From assembly GCA_030435675.1 (NCBI GenBank), contig CM059625.1, positions 7,626,001 through 7,690,000 on the forward strand: a DNA stretch of 64,000 nucleotides, written 5' to 3'. The stretch's first letter is position 1. Every line of letters starts with the position of its first letter. Positions 46,837 through 57,974 of the stretch are shown here, piece after piece. The notes beneath the pieces were generated by a model. It searched no databases and was not told where the DNA came from. It saw nothing but the letters and a program-made list of their open reading frames with translations. The position numbers were made by a program, and so were the translations under genes. The stretch is from Steinernema hermaphroditum (lineage: Eukaryota; Nematoda; Chromadorea; Rhabditida; Steinernematidae).

Positions 46837-47723
46837 AGACTGCAAGATAACCCCGTTTGACCTGTTTTCGTTCGTGCACAACACATACGTTTCCTACTTC
46901 CGCATATCATCACGGCTTTGTCGAGTTTTTCGCTAAGATCATAACACTGGTTCTAATTTGTTCAACCCCAAACAAATTGATAAAGAAGGCAAATAAATAT
47001 GTATCGTTGTAGCCGACAGACAGCCAGATTGCGCGAGTCGATTGGGATCGGTTTTGCTTAGAATTTGTACAAAACCAATGCCACTTATGCATGCTCTCTG
47101 AATTCCACGAACGATTGTGAGAGCAATGTTAGGATGGGACTCTGAATTTGGGAGGATAAAATCAGCTTTATTTTGGTAATAGTCTGCACTCCGAGCCAGG
47201 AACTCTGGGTTATTCCTGTTTCTCTTGTCCATGGACCCAAATAAGGCATCTTGGGTACAGGCTAGAAAGTCATTAACTGAAAGAACTAAAAGCGCTTGAC
47301 CTGTCTGCGAGTTGTCTCTTGTCTTTTCCGACTGTTTTCACGTGCTGTTCAAAATATTCAAATTATCTGTTCGTGGGACCATCAAAGACTTCTCACCACG
47401 GAAGCTACGGTAAATATTCGCGACGCTGACCTGTAGTGGTTATTCTCACCTCGGAACGTTTCTTTACGGTATAATCTTCACAGTTGGCAGGTATTAGATT
47501 CACTTTTGCTAGTCGACAAAACAAAAAAAACTTTATTACACAACAAAAACACTCCGAATATTTTTTTGGGAACTTGCCAAAGGGATTTGAGCTGCAGCTA
47601 CCAGAGATGAATTACATAAAGTTGAGCGGAAAGAAAGACAGATGAGACGGAGAAAGCACGACCACTACACACTAGACAGATGCAACAAAACACAAGAGAT
47701 TTAGGTTAATTGAGATCAAATGT
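46837..47723. other. Spacer between WDR31 and Tubby
   Basis: Convergent 3' flanks. AT-rich, no gene seen. Confidence 0.6.
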
Positions 47724-49607
47724 TCATTCGCAGGCAAGCTTGTTATGGAAACTGCTCATAGCGATTCCGAAGGCTTGCAAGGGTGAGAGCGGATACTTGA
47801 AGTCCATCGTGAAACTCTCTTCGCTTGTTCGACCGAACTGCATAACAATGTACTCGGCTAAAATGCGGTTTGAGGATATGCAAATGATGATGCACATACG
47901 GTCAGCGTCGTGCACAACTTGGAAGTTTTTCACTGAAGCCTGTGTAACTCGGCCGTGGAAGTTCAGAACGTACGACTGGGAGTCTGGAAAGGAGAGAAAT
48001 AAAAGCATTGCCTTCAGCTCATACCCTCGTTCCACATCGGATTTTTATTGTGCATAATGACAAGGTCCTCGCAGCGGCGATTCTTCCACTTTTCCAGGAT
48101 CGAATCCTTCTCCTTAAAGGAAAACTTCTACACAATGACAGCCTTTCTCACTACATACCGACATCGGTTTCAGCTCTTTCCGTTTATAATTCTCAGTATC
48201 ATAGATACCAGGAATCAGGATCGTCATTTTCCGTGGTCCTTTGAAGCCAAGAACATTTGTTTCCTAGGACAAACATTGCCATGTGATGCTTGTAGCTTCG
48301 CGCTTACGTATATGATCGCCGCAAGTTCCTGTCGAATTGGAAGACCGACGGAACCAGAGCTCCCCTTTTTCGGATTTATCCCGTTGTCATAAAGAGTAAA
48401 CATCGTTCCTATGGCATTTGAGCGAACTTTGCCAACGAACGATTGCCCTCCTCGAGAAAGGTCGGTGGGATCAGTGGAGAGAAGATAGTTTGCGGTCGCA
48501 CTCTTCTTCCGCTTCCGAGCCGCGAGCAGAAACACCTGGAGGTTGTCGTGCTATAAGCTGATGAAAAAAGTCACTCTTACCCTCTTCTCCTCTTCCTTTT
48601 CCAGATGTAAATAGTAAGTCGGGTACATTCCTCGGTCCACACCTTTTTTGTCTCGCGTAATCCGGCAGCGTAAGTTCATGCCTCTTTTCACAGGTTCTAA
48701 GCGACAACATACAGTGGTTCACAAGCTGATCTTTAGCGCTTACCTTGCACAAAGCTATTGAGATTGTTGACGATGTCATGAATATCAGGTTGACTATCTT
48801 CCACGACAATCGTTTCCACCGTATCGTCCTTCCAGGGCTTCACTGGCACGTTCTCCTCCTCCGCGTCCGAAGGGACATTTTGGATGGATTCGGTGACTAG
48901 AAGCTCGCGGCTGCCTGCCAGCGATTTTTGCATCTTATTGGTGCGAATATTCATTTGATGGTCTTCTTCAGATGAGGAGCTAAGCGAAAGAATGAGCTAC
49001 CTTCTGGACACGTGTCCATAAGTCAATAATTTCCGCAGGTGCTACCGCATATAACATAACGGCCTATCGGATTCAATTCTGTTTATCCAATTATAATGAA
49101 ATTAGGCGTAAATTACCTATTTCCGACTGAACTGATTTTGTAAAATACATCATGCACTTCAGTGCAAGAAGAAAAAAGAAAGCTACCTGCATCGGGCGTC
49201 TTGCGATGGTGGAGGAGTGACCCCCTTCACAGTGACAATAGTGGGCCCAGAAGCGGGAGGAATGTGATCGGGATCTGCCGGTCCAAAACTCAACGGGCCA
49301 TCGTACCCGAACAGTTCGCCAGGGCGGCGGTTTGTAGGCAAATGCGAAGTCGGCAGCGTAGTTGTAGGAACATCGTTTGCACGAATGCCGGCGTTCCGCA
49401 ACCGTTTCTGTCTCTGCTTCTCCTCGAGTATTTTACGCTAAATGGGACCATATTCAGTTGTCCCTTCAGAATGTTAGGCAAAGGTCTCGGAGGAACATTC
49501 TTGACGGACGGAAGGTGGCAGGAGCAGGGAGATAGGAGGGTCACAAATCATGCAATTATTACCTGACGCTGCAGATTCTGTTCGACCCATTCCTGGTTGT
49601 CGTTCAT
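47724..49607 (-). CDS. tub-1: Tubby-like protein
   Basis: Phosphoinositide-binding adaptor that brings membrane receptors into cilia via IFT-A; in worms it also affects fat storage. The start [15 protein letters not shown] followed by [20 protein letters not shown] is the N-terminal IFT-A-binding-type helix. A variable middle ([37 protein letters not shown]) leads to the Tubby barrel: [96 protein letters not shown] joined over a 41-nt intron to [20 protein letters not shown], then [20 protein letters not shown] and the end [18 protein letters not shown]. The lysine/arginine pocket and the C-terminal signature are intact. An X-box-like palindrome lies 130 bp upstream. Confidence 0.96.
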
Positions 49608-49736
49608 TTAGAATCCGTAGCCGCGAACGTGAAGAAGCGAGTGACACGCAGCACACCGCGACAGAGATTTAGCCGGGTATTAATTGACGGTGATACGAAG
49701 TAAAAAGCCGCTGCACTCTTGGCCGTTTGTTTTCAT

Positions 49737-49751
49737 GTTGCCCATAGCAAC
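49737..49751. promoter_or_regulatory. X-box-like palindrome upstream of Tubby
   Basis: GTTGCC CAT AGCAAC: two consensus RFX half-sites (GTNRCC and RGYAAC) with a 3-nt spacer, 130 bp upstream of the Tubby start. The spacer is one base longer than in classical worm X-boxes, and it is the same CAT as at PDE6D. Confidence 0.5.
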
Positions 49752-50260
49752 CCCTCCGAGGGGTAGCCAGTCATCGCACATGGAATAGTGGTCTTGCGCG
49801 GATAACAATACTAGTGTAGGAAGCCGACTTTTACACAATTAACGACTGCTAACCGGGCACACCGCGAAAACCACTTGTCAACACTTTCGCACAAATGCAG
49901 ACTGGCACTTTCATTTACGGCAAGCATCGATTGAGTTTTTTCAGCTTTTGCCTGCTTTTTTGTTTTTAATTAATATTTAATAGCCTCTCATGATTGCAAG
50001 ATTCGCTGTTTGCGATCACCGTTGAATACAAGTTCAACTACAAGTCCCTCTCTAACCCTGTCGTCCACTCATCGGGCGGGATTTCTCAAATAATGTTAGG
50101 GTCTTGACACGAAATCACTGTCTCATGATACGATGATGGCGATTATAGCACTAAGATTTCCAAATGCCTTTGAAATCCGATGCAACTTTTGGCATCGCCT
50201 TGACTCTTTTGCGACTATTTCCTGTAACATAATCCAAAACTTTCCAGATTTCAACCTGCA
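49752..50260. other. Spacer between Tubby and RPB5
   Basis: Divergent promoter region, no gene seen. It ends in TTTCCAG about 15 bp before the RPB5 start, suited to spliced-leader addition. Confidence 0.6.
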
Positions 50261-51030
50261 ATGGCCGATGACGAGCTCGAAACGTACAAGTTGTGGCGCG
50301 TTCGCAAGACGATCATGCAGATGTGCCACGATCGCGGCTACCTCGTCACTCAGGACGAATTGGATCAAACTCTTGACCAATTCAGCGATCAGTACGGCAA
50401 TAAGCCCAGTGAAGGAAGACCCTCCAGAAACGATCTGACCGTGTTAGTCGCCCACACCGATGACCCGACGGGTTCGTTGCTTACTCAAGTCCTCTTTCAT
50501 TTCATCCTATTCCAGACCAAATGTTCGTGTTCTTCCCAGAAGAGCCTAAGATTGGCATCAAAACGATTAAAGCTATCTGCCAGCAAATGCAAGAACAGAG
50601 TATAACCCGTGCGATCATCGTCGTGCAAACGGGAATGACACCGTCGGCCAAGCAGGTGCAAAATTGTGCAATTTTCCATTCTGACACGAGCGTTATTTCA
50701 GTCCATCAACGACATGCAACCCAAATACACTCTTGAGCAATTCCTCGAATCCGAACTGCTGATCAACATCACGGAACACGAATTGGTGCCCGAGCATGTC
50801 GTCATGACAAGCGACGAAAAAGCCGAGCTCTTGGCTAGATAGTACGTTCTAACAGTCATAGCTTTAAATAGAGCATCAATTTCAGCAAACTTAAAGACGG
50901 GCAGTTACCTCGCATTCAGCAAAACGACCCCGTGGCCCGGTATTTCGGCCTTAAGAGAGGTCAGGTTGTGAAGATCGTCCGACCCTCTGAAACCGCCGGC
51001 CGTTACATCACTTATCGGCTGGTTGTTTGA
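50261..51030 (+). CDS. rpb-5: RNA polymerase I/II/III subunit RPABC1 (RPB5)
   Basis: Shared subunit of the three nuclear RNA polymerases, lying at the downstream jaw. Exons give [155 protein letters not shown] and [20 protein letters not shown], ending ITYRLVV. The C-terminal assembly domain ([29 protein letters not shown]) is fully conserved and the length (about 210) is normal. Three short introns. Confidence 0.97.
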
Positions 51031-51134
51031 TCGTCGAGTGTATTATAACCGTTGTTGTTTTTGTTGTTACCTTGTGATAAACTCCTTCGCTCCACTGGTC
51101 CGAGACTTCGTGAAAACATCTAAGTGCTTGGACG

Positions 51135-51443
51135 TTAAATAAGAGGCGACAAGCATGGTCTTTCACCCATTTCAAGTTTTCGATTTTTGAGTTTATACTC
51201 TTGAATCACACTGTGCAAAGTGCCAAGGAAAAACAAGGAAGACTTATGCCACATCATGGTGGCTGTGTCTCTAGCTTCGACGCCGAAGATGGTATCAGAG
51301 TTGAAGGTCGCGACCCACCAGTTTGAGTGGGGGCGAATCAGGGAGAGTTCGGTGGCGGTAGGGCACAGCCAATGTAGCGAAGAGGCATTTTTGGCTCGAT
51401 TAGCGACTAATCTGCTTCGTGAATTGCTGCGAATCTTCGACAC
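51135..51443 (-). CDS. Possible C-terminal exon of an unknown protein
   Basis: Minus-strand frame with strong C-ending codon use over 51200-51390, reading LHWLCPTATELSLIRPHSNW, WVATFNSDTIFGVEARDTAT and MMWHKSSLFFLGTLHSVIQE, ending CLSPLI. The pattern of W, S and D is like a beta-propeller edge but no family is recognised and no start or upstream exon was found. The plus strand is also open here (MPRKNKEDLCHIMVAVSLAS at 51220) with less convincing codons. At most one of the two is real. Confidence 0.25.
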   Translation of the reverse strand: MSKIRSNSRSRLVANRAKNASSLHWLCPTATELSLIRPHSNWWVATFNSDTIFGVEARDTATMMWHKSSLFFLGTLHSVIQEYKLKNRKLEMGERPCLSPLI

Positions 51444-51529
51444 CGAGTTCAGTGAAGTTCAAACAGAGGAACGGACGACGCGACCGATCGCTACTGATAC
51501 AAGTGAAAATCTTGGTCGTGCTTTGTAAT

Positions 51530-52086
51530 TCTGGTTTAAAAGAAAATTGAAACAGCTTTGATCTTGACAATGAACGGAAGATTCTCTAGAAAGATACGTA
51601 CAATGCTACTGAAGCGCAAATCTACGTAGTTCCAGTAAATTTGTGGCAATAAGAAACGTAACAAATTGTCGCAATCAGAATATAATTAAAAATAAAGTCA
51701 CCTTCTTATGTCAGGCTTGGATCACATTCCTTATGTATTACTTCGCTATTATTACTTTTGTGCTCACGCCGACAAGCCTAAAGTTCTAAATAATCTAAAC
51801 ATTCCCCAATACGCCCACTTCCGTTTGCAGGATACCCCACAGATCGATTAAAGAATGCCGATCGACTTTAGTTTTCCAATTCGCCTGCCCGTGGCTTTGT
51901 AGCTGGTCTTTAGGCGTGTTTCATTGATTTTTTCATCAACCCACACAATCTCTTGCCCGCAGAGCGAGGGTCGGTTGCATCGCTTGACTTTTATCAGTAT
52001 CGCTTTGTTCATAAAATGGCGCGAATAACCTCACACTTTCGCTTCGACGTTCCAATATTGTTACATCGTCATTTGAATCGCAAGCT
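51530..52086. other. Spacer upstream of RNASEH2C
   Basis: No gene recognised. Confidence 0.5.
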
Positions 52087-52605
52087 ATGTCGTCTATTGT
52101 GTTCACGGGGGCTGAAAATCAGCCAAAAACGCCTTCTTCTTGCGATGATGTTCACCTCCTTCCGTGTCGTCTTCATTATACGGGGCCTGCGAACGTGAGC
52201 TCCTACTTCATCAAGGAAAGTCCTCATGCGGAGTCAACGGACCAGTTCTCCACATTTCGTGGTCACTGGATGCACGGGGTTAAATTCGAACCAGAAAAGA
52301 AGGACGTGCATATATTTCTGGCAAAGGAATCTTCGTGCAGCAATGGTAATAATAACCACAACAAATATTCAATGGCTTATATAAGACTCCAGTCTTCATT
52401 TTTTGTCTACTTCAAAAACATTTCAGGCTCAAAACGAATATACGAAGTTGAGAAGAAGTTGGACTCATTTACCGTCTGGGATGAAGACATCGTTAATCCT
52501 TCCACACACCCCATCTTCCGCACAGTAAACCACATGAATTTGGCGGAGGCCCTTAGTGCCGAGTCCGATAATGAGGAAGATGAAGAAAAAACGTCGTCTT
52601 CCTAA
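52087..52605 (+). CDS. RNASEH2C: Ribonuclease H2 subunit C
   Basis: Non-catalytic subunit of the trimeric RNase H2 that removes ribonucleotides from DNA. From MSSIVFTGAENQPKTPS it reads DDVHLLPCRLHYTGPANVSS (the HLLPC motif is the family mark), FSTFRGHWMHGVKFEPEKKD and VHIFLAKESS. One intron of about 80 nt follows (GTAATAATAACC...CATTTCAG). Then come GSKRIYEVEKKLDSFTVWDE and FRTVNHMNLAEALS, with an acidic tail. The FRGR-type block (FRGHW here) and the final SFT.W..E motif match animal RNASEH2C. Length about 145 residues after splicing, close to the human 164. Confidence 0.88.
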   Translation: MSSIVFTGAENQPKTPSSCDDVHLLPCRLHYTGPANVSSYFIKESPHAESTDQFSTFRGHWMHGVKFEPEKKDVHIFLAKESSCSNGNNNHNKYSMAYIRLQSSFFVYFKNISGSKRIYEVEKKLDSFTVWDEDIVNPSTHPIFRTVNHMNLAEALSAESDNEEDEEKTSSS

Positions 52606-52642
52606 GTTCATAACTACTTGTAACATCACCCTTTCACTTTTG

Positions 52643-53071
52643 TTAATTTACCACTGTCCCGTTCTTGTTTTGTTCCATCACCAGCAGGTTCAGATGCCGG
52701 CAGATTGCTCGTGATGTGCATTCCATGCATCTAATCAGATCAGTTATGTCTCTCTTTGTTGGATCACTTGACGAAATCAAATAGTTGTCACCTTCTCTCC
52801 AACCGTGCTCTCTGTGCAAAAAAAAAACGATTTCCTTTTCAGTGAAACGGCTACCGTAATCGTTCTCGTAAATTGTAACCCTGATCGATGTGTGTGGTCC
52901 TCTTTTTCCACCAATGTAAGCGGTAACTTTGACGCGTGGGAGCTCACTCGCTGCAGTGTGCGTTGAATTTTGCAAATATTTGATAAATCTCTTATATTGT
53001 GACAGCATTAAGACTAATCGATGTGGCTGGACTCGTGTTTTCTCAACTGATTTACCTCTAAGATTCGACAT
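52643..53071 (-). CDS. Orphan 142-codon ORF, minus strand
   Basis: Not recognised. Open without introns from ATG at 53071 (MSNLRGKSVEKTRVQPHRLV); a 42-nt intron after MSNLR (GTAAATCAG...TCGATTAG) is also possible and would give MSNLRVLMLSQYKRFIKYLQ. The body reads SELPRVKVTAYIGGKRGPHT, SIRVTIYENDYGSRFTEKEI and VFFLHREHGWREGDNYLISS, then a Cys-containing helix (DLIRCMECTSRAICRHLN). No signal peptide or membrane segment. It lies between RNASEH2C and the torsin gene, on the opposite strand, and its 5' end nearly touches the torsin start, so the two could share a divergent promoter. Confidence 0.5.
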   Translation of the reverse strand: MSNLRGKSVEKTRVQPHRLVLMLSQYKRFIKYLQNSTHTAASELPRVKVTAYIGGKRGPHTSIRVTIYENDYGSRFTEKEIVFFLHREHGWREGDNYLISSSDPTKRDITDLIRCMECTSRAICRHLNLLVMEQNKNGTVVN

Positions 53072-53106
53072 TGATTCATGCTAATGATATTTTTCAGGTT
53101 GATTTG

Positions 53107-54412
53107 ATGAATACTTTAAGGCTATGCTTCATTTTGCTTCACTTTTCTGTGTTTTTCAACGTTAGCTCTGCAGAGCCATTCAGTCTGCTAGTAGGTGCTG
53201 GGACAACGGCGATTATTGCTGGATTGTACGGCAGCTATTCATACACAAAATGCTTCTTGTACGAATGTTGCATTAATCCATGGATTGAACCTAATATCTC
53301 AGGTATGTTTCATAGGTTCGCTGCATGCATCATTCGTTTTGTTATTACAGGAATGCGGGCTATTATGAAGGATACGTTTTATGGACAGCATCTCGCTCAA
53401 CAGACAGTCCCCACTGCCATACAAGCTCACCTTGCAAATGAGTAACCATATGGTGTTCGTCGGGAAATAATATTTTATTCAGGAATCCGTCGAAAGCTTT
53501 GGTTATGTCGTTCCACGGCTGGACGGGATCCGGTAAAAATTTCTTGAGTCGGATCATCGCGAACAACATTTACAAGAAAGGCGCTAAGAGTCAATATGTC
53601 AATACTTTCGTAGCGACGACGCATTTTCCGCATAAGGAGTATTTAGCAACGTATCAGGTTTCTTCGCTAATATCCTGCCTTTAATACGCTCCCTTTACAG
53701 GATCAGCTAAGATCTTGGATTGTCGGTAACCTAAGCAATTGTCCCCATGCGCTTTTCATTTTTGACGAAGTTGACAAGCTTCCGGTGAAGCTGCTCGACA
53801 CTGTTAAGCCCTTCATGGATCACTACAGCAACATTCATGGAGTTGACCCAAGGAAAAGCGTCTTTATATTTTTGAGGTATGTTTGCGCTTTCCTGTATGC
53901 TTTCTGATTGTATTTATAGTAACGCTGGAAGTGAAGAAATCGCACGGAGAGCTTGGGAATATTATGATGCGGGAAAACCCAGGGAGTCAATTACTTTGAA
54001 AGAAATGGAAGAGATGTTGTCTCTTGAAGCTTTTAACCAAGGTGGAGTTTGACGAATGCACATCATATTCATGTCATGTATATATTATTCATAGGTGGTT
54101 TGAAAACAAGCGAGTTAATAAGCAGCCATATGATCGACCACTTTGTACCGTTCTTCCCCCTCGAAAGACGTCATGTCATTGAGTGTGCAAGGGATTACTT
54201 GAAGACGCAGACAATACGAGCAACTTCACGACAGCTCGAACAAATTGCAGAGTCTTTGACGGTAATATGTGTATCAATGAACACCAATTTAACGGTACGC
54301 TTTTCAGTATTTCCCAAAGGAGAACCCTGTCTTTTCTGCATCTGGTTGCCGTAACGTTGACAAAAAATCGGATTTGATTATGCAAGTAGAAGATGATGGA
54401 GATTTGATTTGA
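53107..54412 (+). CDS. Torsin-family AAA+ ATPase
   Basis: ATPase in the lumen of the endoplasmic reticulum and nuclear envelope, activated by LAP1-type cofactors; it acts in nuclear pore and membrane organisation. The signal peptide MNTLRLCFILLHFSVFFNVS is followed by an amphipathic start (FSLLVGAGTTAIIAGLYGSY). The AAA domain has ALVMSFHGWTGSGKNFLSRI (Walker A with the torsin-type Asn after GK) and HALFIFDEVDKLPVKLLDTV (Walker B), then KSVFIFLSNAGSEEIARRAW. The C-terminus has FSASGCRNVDKKSD, where torsins keep a GCK-type redox and sensor motif; here it reads GCR. Family member uncertain (OOC-5-like or TOR-like). The acceptor TTTTTCAG lies about 10 bp before the start. Confidence 0.93.
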
Positions 54413-54461
54413 TTTTTATTATGTTTCTTTGTAATACGAGGTAAAATAATTATGGTGATGC

Positions 54462-56931
54462 TCAAAAGCGTTCTTCGATTACTTCTAAACCTGATCCCTC
54501 AAGGGCATCGCCGCTTGCAGCTTGTGCGTCGAATGTTATGGTATTTGACGAAATGACTCCATCGAAAGGAGGTGGTCCGCTGTTGATTGGCTTGAGGCAG
54601 TAGTACTTTCCATAAACATGACTCAGTCGGAATGGCGTGCAACAGTATTGCTGGGCGGCATAGCATGGCTTTGTATTGCAGTAATCTGTCTGCACAGAGC
54701 CGTTTCCACTGAAATTGTTCTTTTTAACACTATTTCTATTTAAAGGAATTACTTGTGGCGTTGTCTAGTCCCGCAGCCACCGCAGTGGTAGCTGCATGGA
54801 GTCCACGAAGACCACGAGCTTGTAGACGCTTTTGTCGTGGGAGGTGCTGCAGAAGTAGTTGCTGCTTGAATTGTCGATACTGTTTCGAATGGCGTAGTTG
54901 CTGAAGTTGGTGGAGGTTGTGTTGCTGACGTAGGAGGAGAAGGAGATGGTGGTGGAAGGGTTGTTGTGGCAAGAGGGGGCCCTTCTGTATTGAAATCCGT
55001 TATAATTAGTGACCGCTTGCTGATTTTTACCTGCTCTGAATCTCAGAGAGAACTGACTGCTGTAATAACCTCCCTTGTAAATCAGAACTACTTTATCGCT
55101 AGAATCCGAAAATGGAATAGTCTGAACGTAGTTAGAACCACAGAATCTGTCAAAATCAGGGATAGAGTGAGAGCCAACATATTAAATACCTCGCTCCTGT
55201 GAGTCCCAAATCCGGTTTGTATTTGATCTCGAGGTAACTTCCCTCACATACGCGATCAAATTTGAGGAAGGATGGATACTGTTGCAAAACGAGCTGAATT
55301 TTGCGTCCATTACCCTGAAACAAAAAGTTGCGCATGTAATTCATTAGCATTCACAGCAGTCTTATTAACTTAGACAATCTTTTCTATACTATCTTCAGGG
55401 TAAGACTTACTCTGATAAAATAATTGCAATGTCCAGTTCCCCTGAACGAGACAGTCTGGTACTCTGTGGTTGCCACAAGATCGATTTTTCCACAGCTGGT
55501 TGCGGTTTTCTGAACGCTTTCACAGAGAGTACCAGTGAGACCAGAAGGACACCGACATTTTGAACAATCGAGAGGGTCCGTGTAGCCGTTATGCAGGCAA
55601 GGAAGTTGTGTGCGGCAAGAATCTGAAAACGGTGTTACTTTACATTTCTAGAGAAAAGGAAATACCGTTGCAGTATGCAAGATTTACGATCTTTACATCA
55701 TAAAATGTTAAGCCTTCTCTTTGACCGATAGTGTTCTGATACCGCTTGTCCACTGTGTACACCGTTGTCAAGCTGCCATAAACAGGAAATGCCTAAAACA
55801 TTCCAATTTTCGCTGTCAATAAGAAATATCGTACTATCGGTCCGTAGTGCATCACCGATCCAAGTTCGTAAGGAATTCCAAGCGTCGTTGTCGCCTCTGG
55901 AGCGTTGTTGAAGTTGTAGCTCTGCGCGCTGAGGATGTTGTTGTAATCTATGTAGACGTACTTGTTGCGATCATAGCGACTTTGAGTATGATATAATCCC
56001 AAAGTGTGACCTACAAAGATCCATGTAAAACCAACACGAAAGTAAAAGTAAATAACTAACCAAGTTCATGGGCGACGATAGCCGGGGTTCCACATCTCGG
56101 CCCGAGACTTACCTGATGTGTATCAAACCGAGACTTATAACCCCATGTAGCAAAGCATCTGTAAGACTCAAATGTATGCTTGCTTTTGACAAATTAATAT
56201 TCGTCAATGACAAAACGCATCTCTTTGAACACTTACCCGCCTCCGGCCTGGAAGACTATATGCGGTTCGTTCCAAGAACGGTATTCTTCAAAGCGGACAC
56301 AAGTGCTCTCTGTCCACAACTGCATTCCTCGTTTCACCATCTGAAGACCTCCGTCGGCGGATACGAATCTGTATGGTATGGGCATCCGCCAACGACGTGA
56401 AGGACGCTCTATGAGAGGGTTGGAAAAAGTCCCCACTGGAGGTGCGGAAGGAGATTTCAAGTTCTTGAGCCGCGCCTCAGCATAACTGTAAGACGCAAAC
56501 AGTCGTAAGAGGTAATAAAAACCGTACCTGAGCACATCATTAAGTTGCGATTCGGACAATAAAATATCGCCTTCATATAAATATGGCGACATCATCGGAT
56601 CCACCTGGTGTTCCTGGGTGTTATTCTGTCGGTTTTCGGTGGAATTCTACAATGATCTTGCATTAAACATTGTTTATATTCAATTCATTTACCTGCTTAA
56701 TTCCATGAAGTTCCAGTTCTATTTCATTCAACCGCTTCAGTGAGTTCAAATATTTCTCTATTGGGATCCCATTAATTTCCGTTGCATTACTTGGGAGCAC
56801 AAAGCCGCCTGGTGCATCCTTCTAAAGCACGATTGTTACTTTAATACCGAAATTATCTATGTAGAACTTACGGACACAACAGTGGTGACATAGTACAGCG
56901 AGAAGAAACAAACCCACCGTCCAAAAGACAT
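54462..56931 (-). CDS. Astacin metalloprotease with EGF, CUB and TSP1 domains
   Basis: Secreted zinc endopeptidase of the nematode astacin (NAS) family. It starts MSFGRWVCFFSLYYVTTVVS (signal peptide), then a pro-region with DILLSESQLNDVLR. The catalytic domain reads RRWRMPIPYRFVSADGG, ESTCVRFEEY, CGTPAIVAHELG joined over an intron to HTLGLYHTQSRYDR, so the zinc site HExxHxxGxxH is complete. The Met-turn is ELGSVMHYGPI. An EGF-like module follows (QLPCLHNGYTDPLDCSKCRC), then a CUB domain (SCGKIDLVATTEYQTVSFRG), a Thr/Pro-rich linker and a thrombospondin type 1 repeat (WSSWTPCSYHCGGCGTRQR), ending GLEVIEERF. The domain order matches subgroup V, which includes hatching and procollagen-processing enzymes (HCH-1, DPY-31 and NAS-36/37 types). 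Which one it is cannot be told. Confidence 0.93.
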
Positions 56932-57450
56932 TCGACGTGCAATATTTGACCTACGATTGTGACCATCAACCTTCATAGACCATATCTGCTTAATCTCGAC
57001 CTTGACTATCTAATCCAACCCCACCCCACACACGCCTCCGCCTTCATCCCCTAAAACGATGGAAAAGACACCAACATGCGCGCCTAAGATCACTCTGTGT
57101 GCTAATGTATACGTAACAATACAAACATATCTGATAATGAAGTCACACACCGGAATATCAAAGCCTATGACATTAGTCTTTAGCTGAACAGCGATGGATC
57201 TAGAGGTTCTCTGCGTGCATTTGCCTTGTAAATACAGAGTACCGGGAAATTCTGTACTGACCATTTCACAAAGCTGTTCGTATTCCATTGCAAAAGATTG
57301 CTCTTTGTGAATGAATGAGTAAATAAGAATGTCTATGGATCATGCATACAAAGTAATCGTATATCTTACGTTTTATTATATATCAATAAACGTAGAATTA
57401 AACCAATTAACATTAACTTCCTAAACGCGGGTAACAGTTCGTTTGCCGAA
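56932..57450. other. Spacer between the astacin and CISD genes
   Basis: 5' flank of the astacin and 3' flank of CISD. A 92-codon minus-strand frame at 57010-57288 has no family match and poor codon character. Confidence 0.55.
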
Positions 57451-57974
57451 TTATTGAGTTGAAGGAGTTTTGCCTTTGACAATCAAAGGCCCGAGATTAT
57501 CTCCAGTACAATTGTTGTGCTTATTGTGCGATCCATCACAAAGCGGGAACTGAAGAAAACCATAGTATTACAACAATATGATCCAACCAAATACCTTGTG
57601 ACTTTTCCAGCAGCGGCAAAAGGCCATCTTCTCGCCTACGTCTTCAAGATCAACTGTATCGACAACCTAAATGATTCGAGTAATAAAATTACAAGTACAG
57701 TGCTTAGGTTTTTGGCGTTAAATTCGCTAAAAATGATTGTGAAGCATATGCGGAAGAAATTTTACCTTATCGGCGGAAAGCTTGTGCACGTGATTGTGAC
57801 GCGCACGCTTTTTGCCCAGCTTCCATCCAATCAAATATCCCAGAGCGGCGCCACCAGCAGCTAAGGCAACAGCATATGCGATGAGCTTCGAATGACAAGT
57901 GGAAGAAGCACCTAAAAACTTATATAAGAATAGCCCGGTTTTCTTAACAAACCGGCAGAATGAGCGCAAACCAT
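57451..57974 (-). CDS. cisd-1: CDGSH iron-sulfur domain protein (mitoNEET family)
   Basis: Membrane-anchored 2Fe-2S protein of the outer mitochondrial membrane or ER. Exon 1 is MVCAHSAG. A short intron (GTTTGTTAAG...TTTTTAG) leads to [20 protein letters not shown] and [20 protein letters not shown], which is the membrane anchor. After another intron come [20 protein letters not shown] and KSHK, then a 45-nt intron, then [20 protein letters not shown] and [12 protein letters not shown]. The cluster ligands are complete: C-x-C-x-x-S-x-x-x-P-x-C-D-G-S-H (three Cys, one His). The short N-terminus with no long luminal part fits CISD1/2. The start chosen is the first ATG in frame next to the exon junction; a longer N-terminus is possible. 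Confidence 0.9.
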
